Shown piece after piece: positions 18,478 to 26,568 of a stretch of 39,424 nt of DNA. Positions within the stretch are counted from its first letter, which is position 1, and each line of letters opens with the position of its first letter. The stretch covers positions 1-39,424 of the forward strand of contig CAKRRG010000025.1 of NCBI GenBank assembly GCA_934394545.1. Direction: 5' to 3'. Source of the stretch: an uncultured Blautia sp. (lineage in GTDB: Bacteria; Bacillota; Clostridia; Lachnospirales; Lachnospiraceae). The notes beneath the pieces are model-generated. The model did not search any database, was not told the DNA's origin, and saw nothing but the letters and a program-made list of their open reading frames with translations. The position numbers and the translations under genes were made by a program.

Positions 18478-19629
18478 TTAATGCTGGATCTCCAGCAATT
18501 TATTCTTCAATTCTTCTTCCATTTTACGCATCTCCAGCTCTGCCTGCTGTCTCTTAATGCGTCCTTCTTTCTGGATATTCATAACATCATCCAGTGTGGA
18601 AATCAGCTCCTGATTCGTCTGCTTCAGTGTCTCAATATCTACGATTCCACGCTCGGATTCCCTAGCCGTTTCTGTAGATGCAAGGTGCAAGGCTTCCGCA
18701 TTTTTCTTCAATAATTCATTGGTCAGATCTGTCACCTGCCGCTGCGCCTGGGCTGCTTCTGTAGAATGGGCAATGCCAAGTGCCAATACCATCTGGCTCT
18801 TCCAGAGAGGAATGGTATTTACAAGAGTGGTCTGGATTTTTTCTACCATAAGGGTATCATTGTTCTGTACCAGGCGGATCTGCGGTGCGGTCTGCAGGGA
18901 AATGGTTCTGGTAAGCTCAAGATCATGAAGCTTCTTCTCGAAACGGTTGCACTTACTGTCCAGATCCTTGGCTTCCTGCGCATCCTCCGGAAGTCCGCTG
19001 GCTGCTGCTTTTTCTTCTAAATCCTTTAATTTGCCCTGACGCACTTCTTTAAGCTTCTGCTTTCCTGCAAGAATGTACATAGTCAGTTCCTTATAGTAAT
19101 TCAGATTCTGGGCATACATTTTTTCCAGAACCGCTGAGTCCTTCATAAGACGCATCTGGTGATCCTGAAGGGAGGTCGTTATCTTCTGTACGTTCACTTC
19201 AGCCTTTGCATAGCGATTCTTCATACTTTCAATTTTGTTGCCCTGCTTCTTAAAAAAACCCAGAAATCCTTTCTCCTCCTCAGTGGCATCAAAATCACGA
19301 AGTTCACCCACTACCTGTGTGATCAGATCCCCGACTTCTCCCAGATCCTGTGTGCGCACATTTTCAAGAGCTGCATCGGAAAAATCTGCCATTTTCTTCT
19401 GGGTTCCGGCACCATACTGAAGGATCTGGCTGGTATTCTCAATATCAATCTTCTTAGAGAAGCTGTCCACCATCTGCTGCTCCTCAGGTGACAAAACAGT
19501 CTGTTCCATTTCTTTTTTCACAGCCTCTGTCTCCGGCTCTGCCACAGCTTCTACCTTTGGCTCATCCAGAACTGGCTCCAGTGTCAATGTAGGTGCATTC
19601 TCTTCAAAGCCTGTAAATTCGTTTCCCAT
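18478..19629 (-). CDS. TelA/YaaN-family protein (toxic anion resistance)
   Basis: The 383-residue cytosolic, mostly helical protein belongs to the TelA family. The family is named for a plasmid tellurite-resistance gene and includes B. subtilis YaaN. Visible features are an acidic N-terminus, long amphipathic helices, and the core stretches VQKITTSLQDHQMRLMKDSAVLEKMY and IPLWKSQMVLALGIAHS. The tail (about 345-383) is charged and coiled-coil-like. The molecular function is not established; roles in envelope stress and metal/anion tolerance have been proposed. It lies 41 bases after the xpaC-like gene and has AAGGAGG before its ATG. B. subtilis has the same xpaC-yaaN pairing, so the two proteins probably act together. 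Confidence 0.9.
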   Translation of the reverse strand: MGNEFTGFEENAPTLTLEPVLDEPKVEAVAEPETEAVKKEMEQTVLSPEEQQMVDSFSKKIDIENTSQILQYGAGTQKKMADFSDAALENVRTQDLGEVGDLITQVVGELRDFDATEEEKGFLGFFKKQGNKIESMKNRYAKAEVNVQKITTSLQDHQMRLMKDSAVLEKMYAQNLNYYKELTMYILAGKQKLKEVRQGKLKDLEEKAAASGLPEDAQEAKDLDSKCNRFEKKLHDLELTRTISLQTAPQIRLVQNNDTLMVEKIQTTLVNTIPLWKSQMVLALGIAHSTEAAQAQRQVTDLTNELLKKNAEALHLASTETARESERGIVDIETLKQTNQELISTLDDVMNIQKEGRIKRQQAELEMRKMEEELKNKLLEIQH

Positions 19630-19670
19630 AGCGTCCTCCTTGTGTGAAAGTATGCAAATATACTGTATTT

Positions 19671-20930
19671 CTATTGTTTTTGAGCTTCTCTTCTCATACG
19701 GGTAAGCTCATCCTCTGTTAAACCTTCCTGAGCCAGGACCGTGTTCAACACAGATATGTCACTGGACACATCCATAACCGTATCCTCAAATACAGAATCC
19801 AGAAGCTTCTCAAAAGCTATGTTCAATGTGTCGATCGTTTTCTCAATTTCCCTCTTGGAAGAGGTAATATTCTCTCCCTGGACAGGCTGACTATCCATAT
19901 CTTCGTATGCCTTCAGAAGCTTCACGGTCATAGGAAGATAATAATCCATAAGGCGGTTCAAATCCGGAATGATCTCCGGATGGGCTTTGACACGCTCAAA
20001 TATCTTCGCTATGATCAGCTCCATACGGGAGATTTTATCAGAGATCTCTTCCCCAGGAATGGCATCATTACTGCAGCGGATCTTATCCAGGAAATCATTT
20101 CCCTTATCCAGAACCTGCTGAACCTCCGGAGAAAGTCTGATGTTCCTGGCTTCCTGACGCTGACGTTCCTCCAACTGCTTCTGCGTGCTGACATACTGGT
20201 CATACGTCTCATTGCTTGTGATCAGACAAGTCTCCTGGCTATCCACATGCCCCTGCAGAAACCAGCCCTTGCTTATCATACGCTTAATATCTTTTTTTAC
20301 AAATTTAACCGGCTTGCCAACAGCCTGTGCCAGTCTCTGGAAATCACAGTACGTATGGCTTCCCAGAGCTTTCATGTATTTATCACGGCGGCTTAAGCCG
20401 GTAAGGCAGGTGCAACCCTGTCCAAGAAGGATTCCACTTGCGGCGGTAAACACTGCCAAAGCCACGGAACCTCCTATCATACCGTTAACGCCAAATCCAA
20501 GCCCCAATGCTCCGACTATGATTGCTGCAACTCCAAAGGTTCCTGTGAGGATTCCTCCAAATACGGTCTTCAGGATTCCCTTTACCTTAATCCCGGTAGA
20601 AGGCAGATACAATGCCGCCTTCGTTTCCTCAGTCTTATCCTGCTGCCTGGCTGTATCTGTATGATTCTTCTGCTCTTTCCCTGTCTTCTGAAAATCCCAG
20701 GAACGATTCTCTCTGTAATCGTAGGAACTGCCGGTACGATAATTGGTATATTTCCCGCTCCCAGCAGTGTGATTCAACGCATTCCTAAGCGCCTCACTCC
20801 CACTATCAATAGCCTTATTCAGGGTCTGATTAATACTCTGGCTCAGTTTCTGGTAATTTTTCTCATTTATTGCGCTGTCAATGATGTCCTGAATCTTATC
20901 TCCCAGCTCATCAAACTCATTATATCCCAT
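19671..20930 (-). CDS. XpaC-like membrane protein (5-bromo-4-chloroindolyl phosphate hydrolysis family)
   Basis: The 419-residue protein begins with a helical region carrying DELGDKIQDIIDSAI and KLSQSINQTLNKAIDSG. A polar Tyr/Arg/Ser segment follows, then two adjacent hydrophobic helices (about 118-178) rich in Gly and Ala. The cytosolic C-terminal domain has coiled-coil character and contains KISRMELIIAKIFERVKAHPEIIPDLNRLMDYYLPMTVKLLKAYEDM, which I recognise as the XpaC family core. XpaC was named for a phenotype on a chromogenic substrate; a true hydrolase activity is doubtful. It is the first gene of the xpaC-telA operon, with GGAGG five bases before the ATG and its own promoter (20972-21000). 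Confidence 0.85.
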   Translation of the reverse strand: MGYNEFDELGDKIQDIIDSAINEKNYQKLSQSINQTLNKAIDSGSEALRNALNHTAGSGKYTNYRTGSSYDYRENRSWDFQKTGKEQKNHTDTARQQDKTEETKAALYLPSTGIKVKGILKTVFGGILTGTFGVAAIIVGALGLGFGVNGMIGGSVALAVFTAASGILLGQGCTCLTGLSRRDKYMKALGSHTYCDFQRLAQAVGKPVKFVKKDIKRMISKGWFLQGHVDSQETCLITSNETYDQYVSTQKQLEERQRQEARNIRLSPEVQQVLDKGNDFLDKIRCSNDAIPGEEISDKISRMELIIAKIFERVKAHPEIIPDLNRLMDYYLPMTVKLLKAYEDMDSQPVQGENITSSKREIEKTIDTLNIAFEKLLDSVFEDTVMDVSSDISVLNTVLAQEGLTEDELTRMRREAQKQ

Positions 20931-20971
20931 GTTTTCCTCCGGATATCTTATTCCATAACACTTGTCCTTTT

Positions 20972-21000
20972 ATTATACAAAAATCCCTCATAAAAAACAA
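20972..21000 (-). promoter_or_regulatory. Promoter of xpaC-telA
   Basis: Minus strand: -35 TTGTTT (20995-21000), 17-base spacer, -10 TATAAT (20972-20977), about 40 bases before the start codon. Confidence 0.7.
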
Positions 21001-21063
21001 GACAACATAAACCATAAACCATTATACTTTTTGGTGAAATTTATCAGGTTCCGATTCACAGGA

Positions 21064-21078
21064 AAATCACTGAAAAAT
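21064..21078. promoter_or_regulatory. Weak CodY-box-like sequence upstream of ilvE
   Basis: AAATCACTGAAAAAT matches 11 of 15 CodY consensus positions and ends 13 bases before the -35 of ilvE. The match is marginal; it is listed because ilvE is a classic type of CodY target. Confidence 0.25.
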
Positions 21079-21091
21079 CTGCTTTTCCCCA

Positions 21092-21120
21092 TTGAATTTC
21101 ACACGTAAAAGTTTTACAAT
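21092..21120 (+). promoter_or_regulatory. Sigma-A promoter of ilvE
   Basis: -35 TTGAAT (21092-21097), 17-base spacer, -10 TACAAT (21115-21120). Transcription would start near 21127, leaving a ~60-base leader. I see no T-box specifier or AGGGTGG motif in it. Confidence 0.8.
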
Positions 21121-21186
21121 AGTAAAAACGTTGTGGATTCAAGTATCAGGATTCACCCCGAGAAACCACTCTAGGAGGAAATTATT

Positions 21187-22212
21187 ATGGAGAAAAAAAA
21201 CATCGACTGGGGCAATCTGGGCTTTGGTTATGTAAAAACAGACTACCGCTATGTATCCAATTTTAAAGACGGACAGTGGGATAAAGGAGGACTTACCACA
21301 GATGATATGGTTACCATCAGTGAGTGTGCAGGAGTACTCCAGTATGCGCAGACCGTTTTTGAGGGAATGAAAGCATACACGACTGAAGATGGACGTATCG
21401 TAACCTTCCGTCCTGATCTGAACGGAGAGCGTATGGAGCATTCTGCAGCAAGACTGGAAATGCCGGTATTCCCGAAAGACCGTTTTGTTGACGCAGTTGT
21501 TCAGACAATCAAAGCCAATGCAGCATATGTTCCGCCGTATGGTTCCGGTGCTACTTTATATGTACGTCCATTCATGTTTGGAAGCGATGCTGTTATTGGT
21601 GTAAAACCAGCCAATGAATATCAGTTCCGCGTATTTACCACACCTGTGGGACCATATTTCAAGGGCGGCGCTAAGCCGATCACTATCCGCGTCAGTGACT
21701 TTGACCGTGCTGCTCCTAATGGCACAGGTCATATCAAAGCCGGTCTGAACTACGCAATGAGCCTTCATGCAATCGTTGATGCCCATAAGAACGGATTTGA
21801 TGAAAATATGTACCTTGATGCCAGAACACGTACCAAGGTTGAGGAAACAGGAGGAGCAAACTTCCTGTTCGTAACTAAGGATGGTAAGGTTGTCACTCCG
21901 AAGTCTGACAGCATCCTTCCATCTATCACACGTCGTTCCCTGATCTATGTTGCAAAAGAATACCTTGGACTTGAGGCAGCGGAAAGAGAAGTATACTTTG
22001 ACGAAGTAAAAGATTTCGCAGAGTGCGGTCTTTGCGGTACTGCTGCTGTTATTTCTCCAGTTGGAAAGATTGTTGACCACGGCAACGAAATCTGCTTCCC
22101 AAGCGGCATGAACGAGATGGGTCCGGTTACCAGAAAGCTGTATGAAACTCTTACCGGAATCCAGATGGGACGTATTCAGGCACCAGAAGGATGGCTGAGG
22201 GTCATCGAATAA
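21187..22212 (+). CDS. ilvE: Branched-chain amino acid aminotransferase
   Basis: PLP enzyme that interconverts leucine, isoleucine and valine with their 2-oxo acids. The 341-residue product is a fold-type IV aminotransferase of the BCAT group that also includes eukaryotic enzymes. It shows QTVFEGMKAY, YVRPFMFGSD, the PLP lysine Lys184 in GHIKAGLNYA, and the cofactor segment TKVEETGGANFLF. A late GTAAVISPVG loop is also present. AGGAGG lies before the ATG. It is a single-gene unit on the plus strand, with a good promoter and a strong terminator shared with folA. Confidence 0.97.
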   Translation: MEKKNIDWGNLGFGYVKTDYRYVSNFKDGQWDKGGLTTDDMVTISECAGVLQYAQTVFEGMKAYTTEDGRIVTFRPDLNGERMEHSAARLEMPVFPKDRFVDAVVQTIKANAAYVPPYGSGATLYVRPFMFGSDAVIGVKPANEYQFRVFTTPVGPYFKGGAKPITIRVSDFDRAAPNGTGHIKAGLNYAMSLHAIVDAHKNGFDENMYLDARTRTKVEETGGANFLFVTKDGKVVTPKSDSILPSITRRSLIYVAKEYLGLEAAEREVYFDEVKDFAECGLCGTAAVISPVGKIVDHGNEICFPSGMNEMGPVTRKLYETLTGIQMGRIQAPEGWLRVIE

Positions 22213-22230
22213 TTTTGTTTTCATGAACAT

Positions 22231-22276
22231 AAAAAGCTCCGGAATTTTCCACATTCGAAAAAACCGGAGCCTTTTT
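22231..22276. terminator. Bidirectional terminator between ilvE and folA
   Basis: Stem GCTCCGG (22236-22242) with CCGGAGC (22264-22270), flanked by A5 on the left and T5 on the right, so it can end transcription from ilvE and from thyA-folA. Confidence 0.9.
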
Positions 22277-22283
22277 GTATTGC

Positions 22284-22775
22284 TTATTTATTTCTTTCAT
22301 ATCTCACAAACTTATACTCCAGATCAAAGTATGTCTGCTCTTCACTCTCAGCTGCCACATGCCATTGCGGATCCTGATCAAGATCCGGGAAATAGCTATC
22401 CGCAATATATGCAAAGTCTATTTTGGTCACCTGAGCTACATCACAGTATGGAAGAAGCTGTTTATAAATGGTGTCACCGCCGATGCAGTACACATCCTCT
22501 GCCGGATATTTCTTAAGCTCTTCCATCAGTTCTTCCATGGAATGAACGATGATCGCATCTTTTACTTTATAGTTCGGATTTCTGGTGAGAACGATATTGG
22601 TTCTGTTTTTAAGAGGAAGTCCTCCCGGAAAGCTTTCCAGAGTTTTTCTTCCCATAACACAAATTTTACCCATGGTCTCCTGACGGAACATTTTCATGTC
22701 TGCCGGAATGCTTACCAAAAGCTTATTATCTTTCCCAATTCCCCAGTTTTTATCTGCTGCAACAATAATTTTCAT
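22284..22775 (-). CDS. folA: Dihydrofolate reductase
   Basis: NADPH-dependent reduction of dihydrofolate to tetrahydrofolate. The 163-residue product has the standard DHFR layout: MKIIVAADKNWGIGKDNKLL (Met20-loop region), the catalytic acid in SIPADMKMFR, CVMGRKTLESFPGGLPLKNRTNIVLTR, and YCIGGDTIYKQLLPYCD. Length is normal. AAGGAG precedes the ATG. It lies 12 bases after thyA, the usual thyA-folA pairing in which DHFR regenerates the folate oxidised by thymidylate synthase. Confidence 0.98.
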   Translation of the reverse strand: MKIIVAADKNWGIGKDNKLLVSIPADMKMFRQETMGKICVMGRKTLESFPGGLPLKNRTNIVLTRNPNYKVKDAIIVHSMEELMEELKKYPAEDVYCIGGDTIYKQLLPYCDVAQVTKIDFAYIADSYFPDLDQDPQWHVAAESEEQTYFDLEYKFVRYERNK

Positions 22776-22787
22776 TTTCTTCTCCTT

Positions 22788-23636
22788 TCAGATTGCAATC
22801 GGAATATTCTTAATCTGCGGCCATGTCTCATAGTTCTCCACGATCAGATCATCCGTCGTAAAATCATAGAAATTCTTCACCTCCGGATTCAGCTTCACAG
22901 TAGGTGCCGGATAAGGTGTTCTGGAAATCAGTTCCTTAATAACCGGAACATGTCTGTCGTAAATATGGCAATCTGCGATCACATGTACCAGTTCGCCAGC
23001 CTCCATATCGCAGCACTGTGCGATCATCATAAGAAGCAGAGAATACTGACATACGTTCCAGTTATTTGCCGCCAGAATGTCCTGGGAGCGCTGGTTCAAA
23101 ATCGCATTTAAGGTGAGTTTGTCTTTCCCCGGCTCTTTCGTTACATTAAAGGTCATGGAATACGCACATGGATAAAGATTCATTTCGTGCAGATCCTCAT
23201 GTACATAAATATTCGTCATAATCCTGCGGCTGTATGGATTATTCTTCAGATCATAAAGAACACGGTCTACCTGATCCATCATTCCTTCTTTATACTGATG
23301 CTTTACACCTAACTGATAGCCATAAGCCTTTCCAATAGAACCATTCTCATCCGCCCAGCTGTCCCAGATATGACTGTGAAGGTCATGAATGTTATTGGAT
23401 TTCTTTTGCCAGATCCACAGAATCTCGTCCATTGCACTTTTCAGAGCTGTTTTACGAAGGGTAAGTGCCGGAAATTCCTTTCTCAGATCGTATCGGTTCA
23501 CCACCCCAAAGCGCTTAATGGTATAAGCAGAAGTTCCGTCCTCCCAAACCGGACGAACCTTCTCTCCTTCCGTGCTGGTTCCATTCGCGATTACATCTTT
23601 ACACATGTCTATAAATATATTATCAGCTAAACTCAT
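22788..23636 (-). CDS. thyA: Thymidylate synthase (ThyA, B. subtilis/phage phi3T-like subtype)
   Basis: Methylates dUMP to dTMP with methylene-tetrahydrofolate. The product has the folate/dUMP fold with PYSRRIMTNIY, catalytic Cys157 in NLYPCAYSM, QRSQDILAANNWNV and DCHIYDRHV. The usual E. coli-type PPCH motif is replaced by YPCA, and the QRSxDxxLGxPFN motif is altered. From memory of the family, B. subtilis ThyA and phage phi3T Thy carry a similar PCV variant, so this is that subtype and not a decayed enzyme. Asn194 at the position that selects dUMP over dCMP is kept. The ATG at 23636 follows AGGAGG and gives 282 residues; the ATG at 23663 lies before that site and is unlikely. Confidence 0.93.
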   Translation of the reverse strand: MSLADNIFIDMCKDVIANGTSTEGEKVRPVWEDGTSAYTIKRFGVVNRYDLRKEFPALTLRKTALKSAMDEILWIWQKKSNNIHDLHSHIWDSWADENGSIGKAYGYQLGVKHQYKEGMMDQVDRVLYDLKNNPYSRRIMTNIYVHEDLHEMNLYPCAYSMTFNVTKEPGKDKLTLNAILNQRSQDILAANNWNVCQYSLLLMMIAQCCDMEAGELVHVIADCHIYDRHVPVIKELISRTPYPAPTVKLNPEVKNFYDFTTDDLIVENYETWPQIKNIPIAI

Positions 23637-23690
23637 GCTTATTCTTCCCTCCTGGTTTCCCATTATATATTCTTTCGCAGTACTCCAATC

Positions 23691-23699
23691 ATTCTAGCA
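23691..23699 (-). promoter_or_regulatory. Possible extended -10 promoter of thyA-folA
   Basis: Minus strand TGCTAGAAT: an extended -10 (TGnTAGAAT) without a convincing -35 hexamer, about 55 bases before the thyA start. Confidence 0.45.
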
Positions 23700-23728
23700 T
23701 AGATTCCTGTAAATAACTACCTTTTTTC

Positions 23729-23757
23729 TTTACAATCCTATTTTCCCGTGCTATAGT
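23729..23757 (+). promoter_or_regulatory. Promoter of the VanZ-like gene, implying a leaderless mRNA
   Basis: -35 TTTACA (23729-23734), 17-base spacer, -10 TATAGT (23752-23757). Only 7 bases separate the -10 box from the ATG at 23765, so transcription should start at or within a base or two of the start codon. Confidence 0.7.
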
Positions 23758-23764
23758 AAACCCC

Positions 23765-24280
23765 ATGAAGAAAATTTTAATCCATTTATTAAAACCTCTT
23801 TCTTTTCTTCCTGCGCTTCTGATGATGTATCTGATCTATTCATTTTCAGCCCAGACAGGGGAGGTGTCCGGTGCATTAAGCTATCAGGTCAGCTACCAGA
23901 TCGTGGAAACCAAGAACGAGATTTTCAGCGAGAACAAATCCTATGATCAACTTGCCTATTCCGCCAGTTCCATTGAATACTATGTGCGAAAGGCAGCTCA
24001 CATGACAGAATACTGTCTGCTTGCAATTGCCATCTCTTTTCCGCTGTATGTTTACGGCGTAAGAGGGATCTGGCTGATTCTCTTAGCCGGCGCTGTCTGC
24101 GTAGGCTTTGCAGGCTTTGACGAATACCACCAGTCTTTTGTTGCAAACCGCGGTCCTTCTGTGAAAGACGTAGGTATCGACAGCATTGGTGCCGCCATCG
24201 GAATCCTGCTGGTTCAGGCTTTCTGCTGGTCCACCTTACATAATCCAAGTGGGAAACGGCGACGTAAGAAACGGCACTGA
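23765..24280 (+). CDS. VanZ-like family integral membrane protein
   Basis: The 171-residue protein has about four transmembrane helices: residues 9-28, about 75-95, 100-117 and a last one near 150-166. It carries the VanZ family signatures: RKAAHMTEYCLLA, then a late DEYHQSFVANRGPSVKDVGIDSIGAAIG. VanZ gives low-level teicoplanin resistance in enterococcal vanA clusters, but most family members, like this one, stand alone and are of unknown function. There is no ribosome binding site; the sequence before the ATG is AAACCCC. Together with the promoter position this suggests leaderless translation. No in-frame alternative start with a better site is apparent. It diverges from thyA. Confidence 0.9.
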   Translation: MKKILIHLLKPLSFLPALLMMYLIYSFSAQTGEVSGALSYQVSYQIVETKNEIFSENKSYDQLAYSASSIEYYVRKAAHMTEYCLLAIAISFPLYVYGVRGIWLILLAGAVCVGFAGFDEYHQSFVANRGPSVKDVGIDSIGAAIGILLVQAFCWSTLHNPSGKRRRKKRH

Positions 24281-24302
24281 TCTATATGAATCCAAAGACA
24301 AA

Positions 24303-24350
24303 ACAGACTTCCGATTAAGCACTTTTATTCGGAAGTCTGTTTGTTCTTTT
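24303..24350. terminator. Terminator of the VanZ-like gene, probably bidirectional
   Basis: A perfect 12-base stem ACAGACTTCCGA (24303-24314) with TCGGAAGTCTGT (24329-24340), T-rich after it on the plus strand (TTGTTCTTTT) and TTTTGTCTTT on the minus strand. It also closes the malQ-ABC operon. Confidence 0.88.
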
Positions 24351-24374
24351 ATCTCTTTTCAAGAGCAGCGGCTG

Positions 24375-24776
24375 CTATTCTTCATCCTCTGGCGCATCCC
24401 CCAACTGGCTTACCAGATTCGCACGGTCTGCAATGGACATTTTAGAATCCAGGGAATCATTTTCCCTGTTCTTGGTTTCAGAAATCTGCTGTTCTGCTTC
24501 AGCCTCTTCTGCCTGCTTTTCCTTACTTAGCTTTAAGCTTCCCTTAATTCCCCTGATCAGAAAAACAGCGCCAAGTACAATAAAAATGATTCCGGCTGCC
24601 AGAAATCCCACACTGCTGCCTTCTTCTCCCTTGATCACGCCCTGACAAAGGGAAAAACCAAGATACGCTACATAAGCGCCAGCAAGAATCATGATCACAT
24701 AAGTTCGCATGGGAATAGAACCATTCTTCTCACTCTTTTTCTTTTCTTCCGGACTATCGTTCTTAAGCTCTCCCAT
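24375..24776 (-). CDS. Small membrane protein of unknown function, last gene of the malQ-ABC operon
   Basis: I do not recognise this 133-residue protein. It has a charged N-terminus (about 1-24), two hydrophobic helices (about 25-45 and 57-75) with a short loop between them, and a long Lys/Glu/Ala-rich tail that looks like a coiled coil. A conserved-looking end follows (KMSIADRANLVSQLGDAPEDEE). The arrangement suggests a cytosolic tail anchored by a hairpin in the membrane. GGAGG lies 7 bases before the ATG. It starts 49 bases after the second ABC gene with no terminator between, so it is likely co-transcribed and may be an accessory factor of that transporter. That role is inference from position only. 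Confidence 0.75.
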   Translation of the reverse strand: MGELKNDSPEEKKKSEKNGSIPMRTYVIMILAGAYVAYLGFSLCQGVIKGEEGSSVGFLAAGIIFIVLGAVFLIRGIKGSLKLSKEKQAEEAEAEQQISETKNRENDSLDSKMSIADRANLVSQLGDAPEDEE

Positions 24777-24825
24777 ATTATTTCCTCCATCAAATTTTTA
24801 CATTCATTTCCTCTTTATATTCTGA

Positions 24826-26568
24826 TCAGGAAACTGCAAACTGACTCTCATACAGGTTGGCGTAGAATCCCTTCTTTGCCAGAAGTTCCTCATGTCTGCC
24901 CTGCTCAATAATGTTTCCATCCTTCATAACCAGAATCAGATCTGCCTCCTGAATGGTAGAAAGACGATGCGCCACAATAAAGCTGGTCCTTCCTTCCATC
25001 AGCTCTGCAAAGGCCTTCTGCACTCTCACCTCAGTACGGGTATCAATAGAAGAGGTTGCCTCGTCAAGAATCAACATTGCAGGATGCATCAGCATAACCC
25101 TTGCAATACAAAGCAGCTGCTTCTGTCCCTGGGAAATATTGCCTCCCCCCTCTGAAATCACTGTATCATAGCCCTCTGGCATACGTTTGATAAAGCTATG
25201 AGCATGTGCGTGCTTTGCAGCTTCCATAATTTCTTCCAGACTTGCATCCGGTTTTCCATAAGCAATGTTCTCACGAATGGTTCCTGCCTTCAGCCAGGTT
25301 TCCTGGAGCACCATACCAAAGTTCCTTCTCAGGCTGTCTCTTGTAAGCTCTTTTACCGGATATCCGCTCACCCGGATCTGTCCTTTGTCCACGTCATAAA
25401 ACCGCATGAGTAGATTGATCATAGTAGTCTTACCACATCCCGTAGGACCAACAATGGCAATTCTCTGTCCTGGCTTTACATCAATGGAAATATCCTTCAG
25501 TAATGGAACTTCTTTTCTATAAGAAAAGGAAACATTCTCAACCCTTACACGGCCGTCTGCTTTATCCAGTTCCACAGCATCTGGTGCGTCTGGTTCCTGT
25601 ACCGGAGTATCAATAAAATCAAACAGCCTTCTTGCACACGCCAGCGCATTCTCCAATTCTGTAATCACACCGGAAATCTCATTAAAGGGCTTCGTATACT
25701 GATTTGCATAATTCAAAAAGCTGGTCAGCTGTCCTACTGTCATGCCACCTTTCATTACCGTAAATGCACCAAAAATTCCAACTGCCGTATAAACAAGTCC
25801 ATTTACAAATCGTGTAGATGGGTTTGTAATGGAGGAAAAGAAAATAGCTTTGATTCCGCAGACCCGAAGCTCTTCATTTACTTTCCCGAAACGCTCATTT
25901 GCTCTCTCTTCATAAGAAAAAGCCTGTACGATCTTCTGGTTCCCAACAAGTTCCTCCACAATAGAAGTCATCTGTGCTCTTTTCTCAGATTGTTCCTGAA
26001 ACATACGGAAGGTCCTGCTTGCAATAAAGCTTGCCACAAACAAGGAAATCGGAGTAAGTAAAATAACGATCACCGCAATCTTTACGCTAATGGAAAGCAT
26101 AAAGCCAATCGTTCCAAAAATAGTCAGTACACCGGTAAACAACTGGGTAAATCCCATGAGAAGTCCATCGGAAAACTGGCTCACATCAGAAACAATACGG
26201 CTCAAAATATCTCCCGGCTGATTGGCATCAATATACGATACAGGCACCTTCTGAAGATGGGCAAACGCCTGACTACGCACATCCTGTACCACACTGTAAG
26301 TAACCTGATTGGTAAGAAGGTTCATAATCCACTGGGAAATTGCATTTCCCACAACAACCGCTGCAAGAGCTCCCAGCACCTTCAGAAGCCCGGCCACATT
26401 TACATTTCCAGGCCCCACTATATGATCTACTCCTTTACCAATCAGAATTGGCGTATACAAGGTAAATGCAACGGTAACAAGTGCGGTAAAAAGCATAATG
26501 ACAATTTTCGCCTTATATGGACTGATAAATTCCAGCACTCTTTTTAAGGTGTCTTTCTTCTTTCCCAT
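24826..26568 (-). CDS. ABC exporter half-transporter with the catalytically competent nucleotide site
   Basis: The 580-residue protein has an N-terminal six-helix type-1 exporter domain (about 1-320) and a C-terminal ATPase. The ATPase shows Walker A GPTGCGKTT, signature ISQGQKQLLCIARV, Walker B MLILDEATSSIDT with the catalytic Glu, and switch His in AHRLSTI. The signature reads SQGQ where SGGQ is usual. The partner gene upstream has a normal signature but a degenerate Walker B and switch, so the two fit a heterodimer with one active and one degenerate site, as in TM287/288 and BmrCD. Such exporters move drugs or lipids; the substrate is not predictable. The ATG overlaps the partner's TGA (ATGA), so translation is coupled. 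Confidence 0.93.
   Translation of the reverse strand: MGKKKDTLKRVLEFISPYKAKIVIMLFTALVTVAFTLYTPILIGKGVDHIVGPGNVNVAGLLKVLGALAAVVVGNAISQWIMNLLTNQVTYSVVQDVRSQAFAHLQKVPVSYIDANQPGDILSRIVSDVSQFSDGLLMGFTQLFTGVLTIFGTIGFMLSISVKIAVIVILLTPISLFVASFIASRTFRMFQEQSEKRAQMTSIVEELVGNQKIVQAFSYEERANERFGKVNEELRVCGIKAIFFSSITNPSTRFVNGLVYTAVGIFGAFTVMKGGMTVGQLTSFLNYANQYTKPFNEISGVITELENALACARRLFDFIDTPVQEPDAPDAVELDKADGRVRVENVSFSYRKEVPLLKDISIDVKPGQRIAIVGPTGCGKTTMINLLMRFYDVDKGQIRVSGYPVKELTRDSLRRNFGMVLQETWLKAGTIRENIAYGKPDASLEEIMEAAKHAHAHSFIKRMPEGYDTVISEGGGNISQGQKQLLCIARVMLMHPAMLILDEATSSIDTRTEVRVQKAFAELMEGRTSFIVAHRLSTIQEADLILVMKDGNIIEQGRHEELLAKKGFYANLYESQFAVS

Noticed and set aside
21121..21186. Possible T-box riboswitch in the ilvE leader
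   Set aside because: The leader is only about 60 bases and has no AGGGTGG-type motif or terminator/antiterminator pair.
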